A DNA stretch of 12,864 nucleotides from CADCWF01 sp903864575. Its GTDB lineage: Bacteria; Chloroflexota; Chloroflexia; Thermomicrobiales; UBA6265. The stretch lies in contig JBEIRG010000080.1 in assembly GCA_040376155.1 (NCBI GenBank), forward strand, positions 1 through 12,864, in the 5' to 3' direction. A program made the position numbers and the translations under genes. Below are positions 1 through 7,548 of the stretch, piece after piece (within the stretch, counting starts at the first letter, position 1; every line of letters starts with the position of its first letter). Under the pieces are notes generated by a model. That model was not told where the DNA came from. It saw only the letters and a list, made by a program, of their open reading frames with translations, and ran no database searches.

Positions 1-1521
1 GCTGTGAGCGCGGTAGAGCCCGAACGGGAAGATCGCCAGGATCAGGTTGCCGACCAGTTCCCCGTCGCCCTCGGCGATCGCCCATTCGAGGGCGACGCGC
101 AGGGGCGGGTAGTCGCGCTCCCGCCGGTCGCGCGCCTCCGCGCCGTCCTCCCCGGATACGCCGGGCGCGATCCTCGCGGCGTAGGCAAGCGCCCATTCGG
201 CATGGGCGCGCCGGACGGCATGGGCCTCCCCGGCTGCTGACAGGTCGGCCAACGCCTTGAGCCGGATGGGCTCCAGTTGGGAAAAGCGCACGCCGTCATC
301 GTGATCCGCTGCTGGCCGCCGCTGGATCAGATGGACGCGGGCGAGGCGCGTGAGGCTCGCTGCCACCATCCCGCGGTCCATCGGCGCATCGGGCAATGCG
401 GCGGCTGCCACGGCGGCCGCGGCATCGGGGCGGAAGCCGCCGGAAAAGACGGAAAGCGATCGCCACAACCGCTGATCGTCGGGCCCGAGACGGTTTGCGC
501 TCCAGGCGATCGCGTCGTCCATCGTCGAGAAGCGGTGCATCTCGTCGGTGAGCGCTGGAGCCAGCGCCCGCAGGCCGGCGTCGCGCATCAGGACCAGCAG
601 ATCGCCCGGATCGAGCACGTCCAACTGGGCGGCGGCGAGTTCGATGGCGAGCGGGAGCCCGGCCAATTGTTCGCAAAGCTCCCGGACCGCGGCGCGGGTC
701 CGATCGTCATCATCCAGACCGGGAAGAACCTGGTTCGCCAGCCGCAGGAAGAGCTCGACGGCGGGGGAGGCGACCCCCTCGGTGGAAAGCGGCTCGATGA
801 CCATGACCCGTTCGCCGGGAATGCGCAGCGCCTCCCGGCTGGTGGCGAGCACCGACGCGCCCGGGATCGTCCGCAGCAGCCACGCGATGTCGGAGGCTGC
901 CGGCAGCAGGTGCTCGAAATTGTCCAGGACGATGAGCCGTCGCTGCCCGGAGAGCGCTGCCGGGAGCCCGGCCCGGAGGATGTCGCCGGCCGCCGGAAGG
1001 CGCGCGGCGGCGAGAATCGCGGGCAGGACGTCGTCCGGACGGACGATGTTCGCCAGCGGGATGACATCCACGCTGGCAAACGGCGCTCGCGCCAGCCCCA
1101 TCGCCCGCGCGGTTTCGATGGCGAGTCGCGTCTTGCCGACGCCGCCCGGGCCGGTCAGGGTGAGCAAGCGGGCGGACGGATCGGCGATCGCGGCGATGAC
1201 GGCGGCGAGATCGTTCGTGCGGCCGATGAAGGGCGTGTCCAGCGCACCGTCGGGCGCGGCAGGCCCGGGAGTCGTCGCTGGCGCCTCCTCGCCGGTCATC
1301 AGCCAGCGCGGGTCGTTCGGATCGAGACGAAGGGCTGTGGCCACCATCAGCAGCGTCGCGCCCTGCGGCGCCGTCCGGCCGGATTCGATGTTCTGGACGG
1401 TTCCGCGGCTGATCCGGGCGAGGAACGCCATCTCGGACTGGGACAGCATCGCGCGGGTCCGCAGCAGGCGCAAGCGCTCCCCCACCGACGCCGCCAGCGG
1501 AATGTTCTCCCGTTCGGCCAT
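1..1521 (-). CDS. XRE-type HTH plus STAND NTPase transcriptional regulator (AfsR/LuxR-like), C-terminus cut off
   Basis: The reverse strand is open for 507 codons from an ATG at 1521 to the window edge, so this is the N-terminal part of a larger protein. Residues about 12-70 form an XRE/Cro-like helix-turn-helix (LSQSEMAFLARISRGTVQNI is its core). A linker leads to a P-loop NTPase: Walker A TGPGGVGKT at 123-131, Walker B LIVLDNFEHL at 196-205, and the STAND/NB-ARC hallmark GLPLAIELAA at 288-297, then the SVFSGGF segment at 357-363. Proteins of this type (COG3903-like, AfsR/MalT relatives) usually continue into TPR-like helices that sense a ligand or partner; that part lies beyond the edge. 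A GGGGTGG stretch lies about 5 bases before the ATG; an in-frame TTG at 1551 is the only upstream alternative. It is divergent from the cysteine-rich gene. Family call is firm; the target and signal are unknown. Confidence 0.88.
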   Translation of the reverse strand, partial: MAERENIPLAASVGERLRLLRTRAMLSQSEMAFLARISRGTVQNIESGRTAPQGATLLMVATALRLDPNDPRWLMTGEEAPATTPGPAAPDGALDTPFIGRTNDLAAVIAAIADPSARLLTLTGPGGVGKTRLAIETARAMGLARAPFASVDVIPLANIVRPDDVLPAILAAARLPAAGDILRAGLPAALSGQRRLIVLDNFEHLLPAASDIAWLLRTIPGASVLATSREALRIPGERVMVIEPLSTEGVASPAVELFLRLANQVLPGLDDDDRTRAAVRELCEQLAGLPLAIELAAAQLDVLDPGDLLVLMRDAGLRALAPALTDEMHRFSTMDDAIAWSANRLGPDDQRLWRSLSVFSGGFRPDAAAAVAAAALPDAPMDRGMVAASLTRLARVHLIQRRPAADHDDGVRFSQLEPIRLKALADLSAAGEAHAVRRAHAEWALAYAARIAPGVSGEDGAEARDRRERDYPPLRVALEWAIAEGDGELVGNLILAIFPFGLYRAHS

Positions 1522-2109
1522 CCAGCCACCCCGGTGGAGGTATCCGCGCAACGAGGCCCGCCCCTGCCGCTACGGACCTCCGAGGGGGTGATGGTACCAA
1601 ACGCCCCGCGGCGCGCGGTTGGGACGGCCGTTGCGGAACGGGCGCCGGAGCGACTGCGGTCCGGGTGTGCCTGATCGCCGCAAGAACCGGGATCGTGCCT
1701 CGAACGTTCCCTGCTTCCGCATGAGGGGCTGCTCGCCATCGACGGCCTGTCGCGCGCGAACGACGGGAGGCGCGGCGGCCGGGACTCGGCCTGCACCCGG
1801 TGCAGCCGCCCGGCCGGCTCCGCTTGCATCGCCACCGGCGCGCCGTGCCTCCGGTGCGCGTCGATGGACCGGCGGCCTTCGCTTCGGCGGGGGCCGCTGG
1901 CGTTCCGCATCCACGCCGCGCGCCATGCTGCGTGCCAGCGGCGCCGCGGGAGGGCGCCTGCGCCGTACGGATCCTGACAGCACCGTCTTCGCCCGAAACC
2001 GGGCAATCGCCGCAAACCAGCGCCGTGTCGGAGTTCGGCCAGGCGGGACCTTCCGCCCCGGCGCGGCGGATTCCGGCGACAACGGGAAGGCTGGCAACCC
2101 ACAGATCAA
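1522..2109. other. Intergenic region, about 590 bases, no convincing gene
   Basis: All frames here give arginine-, proline- and alanine-rich translations without domain-like patterns, so I call no gene. The region separates two divergent genes and must hold the regulator's promoter on the minus strand, but I see no clear -35/-10 pair for it. A short dyad, CCACC-2-GGTGG at 1526-1537, overlaps the probable ribosome-binding region of the regulator. Decayed coding sequence cannot be excluded. Confidence 0.5.
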
Positions 2110-2138
2110 TTGACATTGCCGAGGCGAAACTCTAAGAT
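2110..2138 (+). promoter_or_regulatory. Sigma-70-type promoter of the cysteine-rich protein gene
   Basis: A consensus -35 box TTGACA (2110-2115) is followed by exactly 17 bases and then TAAGAT (2133-2138), which matches the -10 consensus at 4 of 6 positions. The segment is clearly less GC-rich than its surroundings. Transcription would start near 2145 and give a 5' leader of roughly 40-45 bases before the preferred ATG at 2190. It is the best-formed promoter in the window. Confidence 0.75.
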
Positions 2139-2189
2139 CGAATTCCTACCGAAAAACTCATGGTGATTCACGCGGCTGCGGGGATGGTG

Positions 2190-2576
2190 ATGGATCAGAA
2201 GCGTCTCGATGATCTCGTACGGCGGTTGTCGGAGCATGTCTCCCGGCGTGGCGTCGTCGCCACCGCACTTGCCGGCGGCGCCGCCATGGGCGCCGGCGCT
2301 CTCGACGCCGAGGCTGGCGGCGGCAAGGCCAAGGGCCGGAAGCGCGGCGCCGGAAAACCTGACTCCGAAGGTCCTTGCGGCAACAAGAAGCGCAAGGACA
2401 ACATCTGCACCAGGAACCAGGACTGCTGCACCAACATCTGCGAGACCAAGCTCGGCAAGAAGAACAAGGACGGGAAGGGCCGTTGCCGCTGCATCCGCAC
2501 TGGTAATGCCTGCATTGAGGACAGGAACTGCTGCAACGCGCCATGCGTGAACCAGATATGCGGCTACGTTTCCTGA
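2190..2576 (+). CDS. Small exported cysteine-rich protein with twin-arginine-like leader
   Basis: 128 residues from the ATG at 2190. In-frame ATGs also occur at 2160 and 2184; I prefer 2184/2190 because GGGG lies just upstream and a start at 2160 would leave a leader of only about 15 bases with no Shine-Dalgarno. The N-terminus has SRR (18-20) followed by a short Ala/Gly-rich hydrophobic stretch (about 21-40), like a Tat or twin-arginine-type anchor, though the motif lacks the usual F-L-K. A Lys/Gly-rich linker follows (43-60). The rest holds 12 cysteines (63, 73, 79, 80, 84, 99, 101, 108, 114, 115, 119, 124), with the module C-x5-CC-x3-C occurring twice (73-84 and 108-119). This suggests two disulfide knots, recalling dickkopf/knottin-like folds. 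It has its own promoter. Function unknown; a secreted or wall-associated binding protein or toxin-like peptide are both possible. Confidence 0.8.
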   Translation: MDQKRLDDLVRRLSEHVSRRGVVATALAGGAAMGAGALDAEAGGGKAKGRKRGAGKPDSEGPCGNKKRKDNICTRNQDCCTNICETKLGKKNKDGKGRCRCIRTGNACIEDRNCCNAPCVNQICGYVS

Positions 2577-2595
2577 CCAAGCCCGACCTCCTCGA

Positions 2596-2639
2596 ATGAG
2601 CGAGGTGGCCCGGGATGTGGCTCCGGACCCTCCGCTCAT
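2596..2639 (+). terminator. Possible stem-loop between the cysteine-rich gene and the epimerase gene
   Basis: ATGAGCGAGG at 2596-2605 pairs with CCTCCGCTCAT at 2629-2639 if one base is bulged. The 23-base loop is itself GC-rich. There is no T-run after it, so it could be a weak terminator, an mRNA-end stabiliser, or part of the epimerase leader. It lies wholly in the short gap between two genes. Confidence 0.35.
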
Positions 2640-2669
2640 CGCGAGTTCTGGCATGTTCCCGGGGTATCC

Positions 2670-3629
2670 ATGACCATACTCGTCACCGGCGTAGCAGGGT
2701 TCATCGGCGCAGCGGTTGCCGGCGCGTTGCTGGAAGCCGGACAGACCGTGATCGGGCTCGACGATCGCAGCGGTCCTTCGATGCCGGCGCTGGTCGAGCA
2801 GCGGCTTGCCGCTCTGCGGATGTTTCCCCGGTTTCGCTATCTCGATCTCGACATCACCGAGGCGGGGGCCCCTGCGGCCATCGCCGCGCTTGCCCCGGAG
2901 CGGGTGATTCACCTCGCTGCCAGGACGGGCGTTCGCGACTCCCGCCATGATCCCGGCCGCTACCTTTCCACCAACGTCGGCGGGTTCGGCGCGGTCCTCG
3001 AGGCGTGCCGGCTGGCCGGTTGCCCCCGCATCGTCTACGCTTCGTCGAGTTCCGTCTATGGCGATGGCTCCGCCGGTCCTGGCGAGATGGGCGTCCCGCT
3101 CAATGTCTATGCGGCGACCAAGCAGGCCGACGAGCGGATCGCCGCCGGGTACGCCGCCTCCTTTGGATTGCACATCACCGGACTGCGGTTCTTTACGGTC
3201 TACGGTCCAAAAGGCAGGCCAGACATGGCGATATGGCAATTCGTCGAGGCCATGCTGGAGGGACGGCCAATGCTCCTGCACGGGGAAGGCCGGATGACGC
3301 GCGATTTCACCTGGATCGACGACGTGGTCGAGTGCGTCATCCGGGTGCTCGATCTGCCGCATACCAAACCCGGCTCCGCGGATGTCTATGATGTCGGAAT
3401 GGGCGCCCCGGTGGCCCTGACCACGGTGGTCTCCCTGCTCGAGGCCTCGCTCGGCGTGCGTGCCGAGGTCCGCCTTGTGGCCGGCCCCGCGGGAGAAATG
3501 GCCGACACCCGCGCCAACCCCGAGCCGTTGCGCGCGGTCATCGGCTACGCGCCGTCCACTCCCCCGGGGCAGGGGATGCCGATCTTCGCCGCCTGGCTTC
3601 GCGGGTGGCGTGCCGCGACCTTCGCGTGA
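2670..3629 (+). CDS. NAD-dependent epimerase, UDP-glucuronate 4-epimerase-like (extended SDR)
   Basis: 319 residues. The nucleotide-binding motif TGVAGFIG is at 6-13 and an acidic residue D31 follows strand 2, as in extended short-chain dehydrogenases. HLAARTGVR (81-89), ASSSSVYG (124-131), the catalytic Y147-x3-K151, GLRFFTVYGP (171-180), GRPDMA (182-187) and RDFTWIDD (211-218) together match UDP-glucuronate/UDP-galacturonate 4-epimerases and close relatives. These enzymes invert C4 of a nucleotide sugar in the cytoplasm to supply glycosyltransferases. Length fits the family. The ATG has GGGG (2661-2664) five bases upstream. The stop overlaps the next gene's ATG (TGATG at 3627-3631), so it heads the glycan cluster. 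The exact sugar cannot be read from sequence: UDP-glucose 4-epimerase or a dTDP-sugar dehydratase are less likely. Confidence 0.9.
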   Translation: MTILVTGVAGFIGAAVAGALLEAGQTVIGLDDRSGPSMPALVEQRLAALRMFPRFRYLDLDITEAGAPAAIAALAPERVIHLAARTGVRDSRHDPGRYLSTNVGGFGAVLEACRLAGCPRIVYASSSSVYGDGSAGPGEMGVPLNVYAATKQADERIAAGYAASFGLHITGLRFFTVYGPKGRPDMAIWQFVEAMLEGRPMLLHGEGRMTRDFTWIDDVVECVIRVLDLPHTKPGSADVYDVGMGAPVALTTVVSLLEASLGVRAEVRLVAGPAGEMADTRANPEPLRAVIGYAPSTPPGQGMPIFAAWLRGWRAATFA

Positions 3630-4567
3630 TGGGTTCCCACATGAACGCTCCTGTGCGCCGATTGTTGAAGTACCCCTGGCATACGGCCCATGACTACGAG
3701 CTGGCGAAGATCGGCCACCAGTTTCTCTACCTTACCGACACCCACCGGGTTTGGGACCGCGCGCAACGGCCGGTACCGGACACCATCCGCTGGGTGCCTT
3801 CGATGGACGCCGAACCGACCGATGCGATGATCCTCCATGTCGATCAATGGACGTTGCAGGAGCCCGCGAAGCGGGCCCTCGTGGAGACCCGCGCGGCTGC
3901 CTACCCGGGGCCGAAACTGGTGATCAACCACGGCTGCAACCTCGTGGATGGCTGCTCATCCAGCCAGATGGCCGAGTTCCTCTCCTGGGCCGATGCCGTG
4001 GTCTGCAACAGCAGCACCGCCTGGCGGCTTTGGAACCTGCCGGCATCCCGCTACATCCATCACGGCATGGATGTCGACGAATGGCCGTTGACGACCGGCG
4101 CGAACCACGGCGTGACGGTCGTGCAAGCCTACGGAACGATGCACAGGGCCTGTCGAAACCATGAGGGCGTGCAGCAGGCCGAGCGCAAGGTCCCCGTCAC
4201 CTGGATTGGCCGCGACCGCACCTTCGGTTCCTTCGATGCCTACCGCGAGTTCCTGCGCCATCGCACCATCTTCTACAGTCCGTCTCACGCCTCGCCCAAC
4301 CCGCGGGCGCGGACTGAGGCGATGCTCTGCGGGCTCGCGGTGGTGACGACCAACACCCATGACGAGGACCAGTACATCCAGCACGGCGTCAACGGCTTCT
4401 GCAGCAACGACATCGATGAACTGGTCGACATCCTCGTCTATCTCCAGGCGAACCCCGGCATCGCCCGGGAGATCGGTCTCCGCGGCCGTGAAACCGCCCT
4501 CGAGCGGTTCACCATCAAGCGCTTCGCCGCGCAGTGGAACCAACTCCTCGACGAGGTGCTCCCGTGA
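3629..4567 (+). CDS. GT-B fold glycosyltransferase (GT4-like)
   Basis: 312 residues from the ATG at 3629, which overlaps the epimerase stop. A GTG at 3605 and an ATG at 3641 are alternatives. The middle has VVCNSSTAWRLWNLP (124-138) and a RYIHHGMDVDEWP segment (141-153), the usual end of the GT4 N-domain. The C-domain shows a donor-site segment SHASPNPRARTEAMLCGLAVV (219-239), with E230 placed like the conserved donor-binding glutamate, followed by DEDQYIQHGVNGF (245-257) and the family's closing helix (ERFTIKRFAAQW, 292-303). It would transfer a sugar from a nucleotide donor, plausibly the product of the neighbouring epimerase, at the cytoplasmic face of the membrane. At 312 residues it is shorter than most GT4 enzymes (about 350-400), so the N-domain is compact. 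Acceptor unknown. Confidence 0.85.
   Translation: MGSHMNAPVRRLLKYPWHTAHDYELAKIGHQFLYLTDTHRVWDRAQRPVPDTIRWVPSMDAEPTDAMILHVDQWTLQEPAKRALVETRAAAYPGPKLVINHGCNLVDGCSSSQMAEFLSWADAVVCNSSTAWRLWNLPASRYIHHGMDVDEWPLTTGANHGVTVVQAYGTMHRACRNHEGVQQAERKVPVTWIGRDRTFGSFDAYREFLRHRTIFYSPSHASPNPRARTEAMLCGLAVVTTNTHDEDQYIQHGVNGFCSNDIDELVDILVYLQANPGIAREIGLRGRETALERFTIKRFAAQWNQLLDEVLP
4553..4558 (+). promoter_or_regulatory. Shine-Dalgarno that fixes the GTG start at 4564
   Basis: GAGGTG lies five bases before a GTG whose last two bases form the upstream gene's TGA (GTGA at 4564-4567). This spacing and overlap favour the GTG over an in-frame ATG at 4534, which would add ten unpatterned residues. Confidence 0.6.
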
Positions 4568-6288
4568 CGTCCATCGACATCTGCTTCGATCCCGTCGGGA
4601 CGGTGGATCGGGCGAGTAGCCGGCTTCGCGCGTGGCGAATCGCGAAGGGGCTGCGGTCGCTGGGGTTGGTTGCACGGGTCGGCGGGGACCCCGGCCGGAC
4701 TATTCACGTCTTCCAGAAGTGCCGCGATGGCCAGCGGCTCGCAAAGGCCAATCAGGCTGGCGCGCTGACGGTGTTCGATCTCGACGACAACATCCTGCTC
4801 TCCGAGCGCGGCCAGCGTCACCAGACGCTCGCGTTCATGAATCTTGTCGAGGTCGTGACGGTCGGATCCCATCAGTTGCTGGAGTCGGTGTCGCACCTCC
4901 ACCCGCGGGTGCGGTTCGTCGAAAATCCGGTCGACATCGCGCCCGATGCGCCGAGGCGTCCGGTGCGCCCGTGGCAGGAGGCGCTGTGCTGGTTCGGCAA
5001 TCCGGAAAACATCATGGCGCTCGACGCATTGCGCCTCACCGAGCCCGTGGTGACCATCACCCGAGGCGGCCACGTCCCATGGACGCTGGGCAGCATCGAC
5101 TGGCTGTTGCCGATGATGGACCTGGCGTTGCTTCCGGTCCTGCCTGACGCATGGAATGACGCCAAGAACGCCAACCGGTTGCTGAAGTGCCTGGCGCTCG
5201 GTCTGCCGGCGCTTGCCTCCGACACGCACGCTCATCGCCAGATGATCCGCGAATTCGACCTTCCGGACATCCTGCTCATTGACGGCGACGGGCCGGCATG
5301 GGATCGCCGCATCGCAGCAATCGGCGCGGATTATGACCGCATCGCCGCGGCGGTTCGCGCCGCCGCCCCCGTGGTGCGCTCGCGTTACGGCGCCGACCGC
5401 ATCGCCGAAGAATGGTTGGATGCCGTCGTCACCGCCGCCACCGGAGCGCCGCAATCGCCCGGCCATCCCCCGGAATGTCTCGACCTCGACGTGCTGGTGA
5501 TCGGCGACCTGTTGCCGGATGGGGTGAAGGACACGATCGACTCTCTGGGCGATCTGTCCGACTTCAGGACGGTGACGGTCGTGGCGCCGGATCGGATCTC
5601 GTCGCGGGTCGCCTGCGACTGGCGGTCTGCCCCCGACCTCTTCGGGCTTTATCCGCTGGCTGCCCGCACCATGGCGGAAGGGACTGGCGGGGCGACGCTC
5701 GTCCTGCGCGCCGGGGTGACGCTTCGTCCGGGCGCGTTCGCTGCCATCGCGGCCCGCCAGCCCGATCAGATCCTGGCTTTCCCGCTGCAGCACGATGCCG
5801 CGCCCACTGGGTGGGCCGATCCGCCGCCTACAGACTTGCCGTCCCTGCTGACCCACCCGTGGATGCCGCTTGCCGCCGTTTTCCCCCGGATGCCGGATAG
5901 CCCGCCCGGTCCGGTTTCCGTTTTCGGCCACCTGGGTTTTTGGGAACATGCGATTCGGCTCGTTTCCCGCCACGGTGCGAGCATGGCGGCCGCGACGGAC
6001 CCGCTGGCCCTGTGCCCTGGCCACCTCCCCAGCCTGCTGCCGACGAAGGTCAGCGCTCAGCTTACGCGCGAGCGGTCCGAATCGCTCGCACGGAATCTTC
6101 CGAATCCGGAAATGGAGCAGACCCGGTTGGACATCACCCTCGCATCCGCCATCATCGCCGCGCATTCCGAGGTCTTCGGGCGATATGCCTCGACCATCAT
6201 CCCCGCGCTCTGGGTGGGGGCGCGCAGGCACGGCGGCAACCTCCCCGGCGGCTCGCAGCGCGTCATGCCGATGGAGCTTGCGCGATGA
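4564..6288 (+). CDS. Two-part glycosyltransferase: GT-B-like domain plus degenerate GT-A-like C-terminal half
   Basis: 574 residues from a GTG that overlaps the preceding stop. Residues 1-295 resemble a GT-B enzyme: RASSRLRAWRIAKGL (16-30) is like the start of many GT4-type enzymes, VFDLDDNILLS (70-80) and VGSHQLLESV (100-109) follow, and NANRLLKCLALGLPALASD (202-220) is the donor-site loop. After a Pro-rich linker (about 295-306), residues 307-480 read like a GT2/GT-A domain: LDVLVIGDLLPDGVKDTIDSL at 307-327, a beta-strand region at 335-340, LVLRAGVTLRPGAFAAI at 379-395, then GHLGFWEHAIRLVSRHG at 455-471. I see no DxD metal-binding motif at the expected place, so this half may be non-catalytic. 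The GT-B call is moderately firm; the C-terminal assignment is inference. The stop overlaps the methyltransferase start (ATGA). Confidence 0.75.
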   Translation: MTSIDICFDPVGTVDRASSRLRAWRIAKGLRSLGLVARVGGDPGRTIHVFQKCRDGQRLAKANQAGALTVFDLDDNILLSERGQRHQTLAFMNLVEVVTVGSHQLLESVSHLHPRVRFVENPVDIAPDAPRRPVRPWQEALCWFGNPENIMALDALRLTEPVVTITRGGHVPWTLGSIDWLLPMMDLALLPVLPDAWNDAKNANRLLKCLALGLPALASDTHAHRQMIREFDLPDILLIDGDGPAWDRRIAAIGADYDRIAAAVRAAAPVVRSRYGADRIAEEWLDAVVTAATGAPQSPGHPPECLDLDVLVIGDLLPDGVKDTIDSLGDLSDFRTVTVVAPDRISSRVACDWRSAPDLFGLYPLAARTMAEGTGGATLVLRAGVTLRPGAFAAIAARQPDQILAFPLQHDAAPTGWADPPPTDLPSLLTHPWMPLAAVFPRMPDSPPGPVSVFGHLGFWEHAIRLVSRHGASMAAATDPLALCPGHLPSLLPTKVSAQLTRERSESLARNLPNPEMEQTRLDITLASAIIAAHSEVFGRYASTIIPALWVGARRHGGNLPGGSQRVMPMELAR

Positions 6289-7001
6289 CCGAACGCTTCG
6301 TTGATTCCCTTCGACCGAATGCATCCATGGAAGGTCTCGAGTTCGGAACCTTTGAGGGTCGCTCCATCATCCCGCTCGTCATGACCCTTGCCGAGGCGAC
6401 GGGTCGCCAGTTCGGCAGTTGTCTCGATGTTGGATGCGGGCGTGTGCGTCGCGATCGCTGGTTTCTCAAGGAGACCACCTCGATTGCGCCGCGCACCTAT
6501 CTCGCCCTGGACACCGATCGGCAGATCGTCGATGAGTTGCGCCTCGATGGCATCGACTGCCGCAATCCCGACCTGGATCCCATCCCGGACCAGCGCTTCG
6601 ATCTCGTCCTCGCCCTGGAGGTCCTGGAGCATCTGCCGCCGGAAGAGGCGCCGGGCTTTCTTGCCGTGCTGCGTGAACGCACCGGGTCGATCCTTGCGAT
6701 CACCTGCCCCAACTTCGAGCATTTCACCGGCCGGAGGCCAAGCACAGACCAGCGAGAGTGTCGCTGGATTCCCGATCACCTGATCAGTTTTGGCAGCGGG
6801 GGGAGTCGCGGCAACGATTCGCACCAGCATCGCTTCGCCGTCACCCCGCCGGTGCTGCGCGCCCTGTTCGACGAGGCGTTCCCCGCGCCGGAATGGGAGA
6901 CGCGCATCTTCCGTGCCTGGCCCTGGGACCTGACCGACCGCTCCACCGGCACGACCTTCGAACGATGGTTCAAGCTGTTTGCCCTCGCCTGGCGACGCTG
7001 A
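6285..7001 (+). CDS. SAM-dependent methyltransferase, class I
   Basis: 238 residues from an ATG overlapping the previous stop by four bases (ATGA, 6285-6288), with GGAG at 6273-6276 eight bases upstream. SCLDVGCGRVRRDRW (45-59) is motif I, ALDTD (74-78) matches motif II, and FDLVLALEVLEHLPPEEA (105-122) is the post-I/motif-II region typical of Methyltransf_11/23 proteins. ITCPNFEHF (139-147) follows. Motif I is unusual because Arg-Val replaces the common small-Gly positions after GCG. In this setting it most likely methylates a sugar or glycan end made by the three preceding genes, though a lipid or other small-molecule substrate is possible. It is probably the last intact gene of the cluster. 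Confidence 0.8.
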   Translation: MTERFVDSLRPNASMEGLEFGTFEGRSIIPLVMTLAEATGRQFGSCLDVGCGRVRRDRWFLKETTSIAPRTYLALDTDRQIVDELRLDGIDCRNPDLDPIPDQRFDLVLALEVLEHLPPEEAPGFLAVLRERTGSILAITCPNFEHFTGRRPSTDQRECRWIPDHLISFGSGGSRGNDSHQHRFAVTPPVLRALFDEAFPAPEWETRIFRAWPWDLTDRSTGTTFERWFKLFALAWRR

Positions 7002-7515
7002 TCGGGCGCCCACTGGCTCCTCTCGCCGTTGCCCCCCCCCATCCCGCCTGCTTCGGGATCGGTGAATCCCTGAACGGCCTCAGCGCCGCCTGCAACGACT
7101 ACCCGTTCCTCAGGCGCCTGGCCGCCAGCGATCCCGATATCGTCTTCCCGCGCCGGCAGGTCGAGGGGTGGAACCCATACCTTGCCAGCTTGCCGATCCC
7201 TGGGGGTGCGAACGGCGTCGCAATCCTTCACGCGAATGACGACGCTCCCCCTGTCTGAGGGTTTGGTCAATCTCGATGAGGCCGCCGCAGCGCTATTTGG
7301 CGCCCGCTTCGCGCACATGCTCGACAGCGAGCGGGATTCGAATGCCGCGAATTGGCTGGCGGTGGCCAGGTTCGCGGTGTGGAGTCGTGAGCCGCGGACC
7401 CGGCCCTGGTTCGATTCGGATCGGGCCAGCGGTCAGATCGATGGCTTCAGCTACCGACGCCGGTGTTCGCCTGGCGTCGGCCACCGCGGTCCCGATCGTC
7501 CGAAAGCCGGTCTAC
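6965..7515 (+). pseudogene. Probable frameshifted remnant of a fifth cluster gene
   Basis: From the ATG at 6965, overlapping the methyltransferase by 37 bases, a 97-residue frame runs to a TGA at 7256-7258. Its second part, after a run of nine C (7032-7040), looks like real protein (FGIGESLNGLSAACNDY, then VAILHANDDAP) and has strongly G/C-ending codons. From about 7239 the next frame takes over with equally protein-like sequence (EGLVNLDEAAAALFGARF, then ANWLAVARFAVWS), and that frame has no proper end before typA. Deleting one C from the CCCCC run at 7246-7250 would join the two into one reading frame. By about 7440 a third frame looks best. I therefore read it as a gene broken by at least one +1 shift. 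The fragment HANDDAP recalls an N-domain segment of some glycosyltransferases, but I do not recognise the family. No good ribosome-binding site precedes 6965. A sequencing error in the C-runs would also explain it. Confidence 0.4.
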
Positions 7516-7528
7516 ATAACGCAATTTG

Positions 7529-7537
7529 TGCTATTCT
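7529..7537 (+). promoter_or_regulatory. Possible extended -10 promoter element upstream of typA
   Basis: TGCTATTCT is a TGn extended -10 with TATTCT matching 4 of 6 consensus positions, set in the only AT-rich patch between the glycan cluster and typA. No good -35 box is seen 17 bases upstream. Transcription would start near 7543, just before the perfect stem-loop, leaving a leader of about 140 bases. Confidence 0.35.
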
Positions 7538-7548
7538 TCACATGTTAT

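Noticed and set aside
277..1674. 465-codon plus-strand open frame
   Set aside because: It is antisense to the regulator and its translation is Arg/Gly/Pro-rich with no motifs; the minus strand shows clear HTH and Walker motifs.
710..2116. 468-codon minus-strand open frame crossing the regulator and the upstream gap
   Set aside because: Off-frame with the regulator and low-complexity (Arg, Ala, Gly, Pro); a by-product of high GC.
2106..3362. 418-codon minus-strand open frame
   Set aside because: Antisense to the cysteine-rich and epimerase genes; sequence reflects the complement of epimerase codons.
3605..3628. Earlier GTG start for the GT-B glycosyltransferase
   Set aside because: The ATG at 3629 overlaps the upstream stop as in the neighbouring junctions, and the extra eight residues have no pattern.
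4438..6324. 628-codon minus-strand open frame
   Set aside because: Antisense to the two-part glycosyltransferase; no domain pattern.
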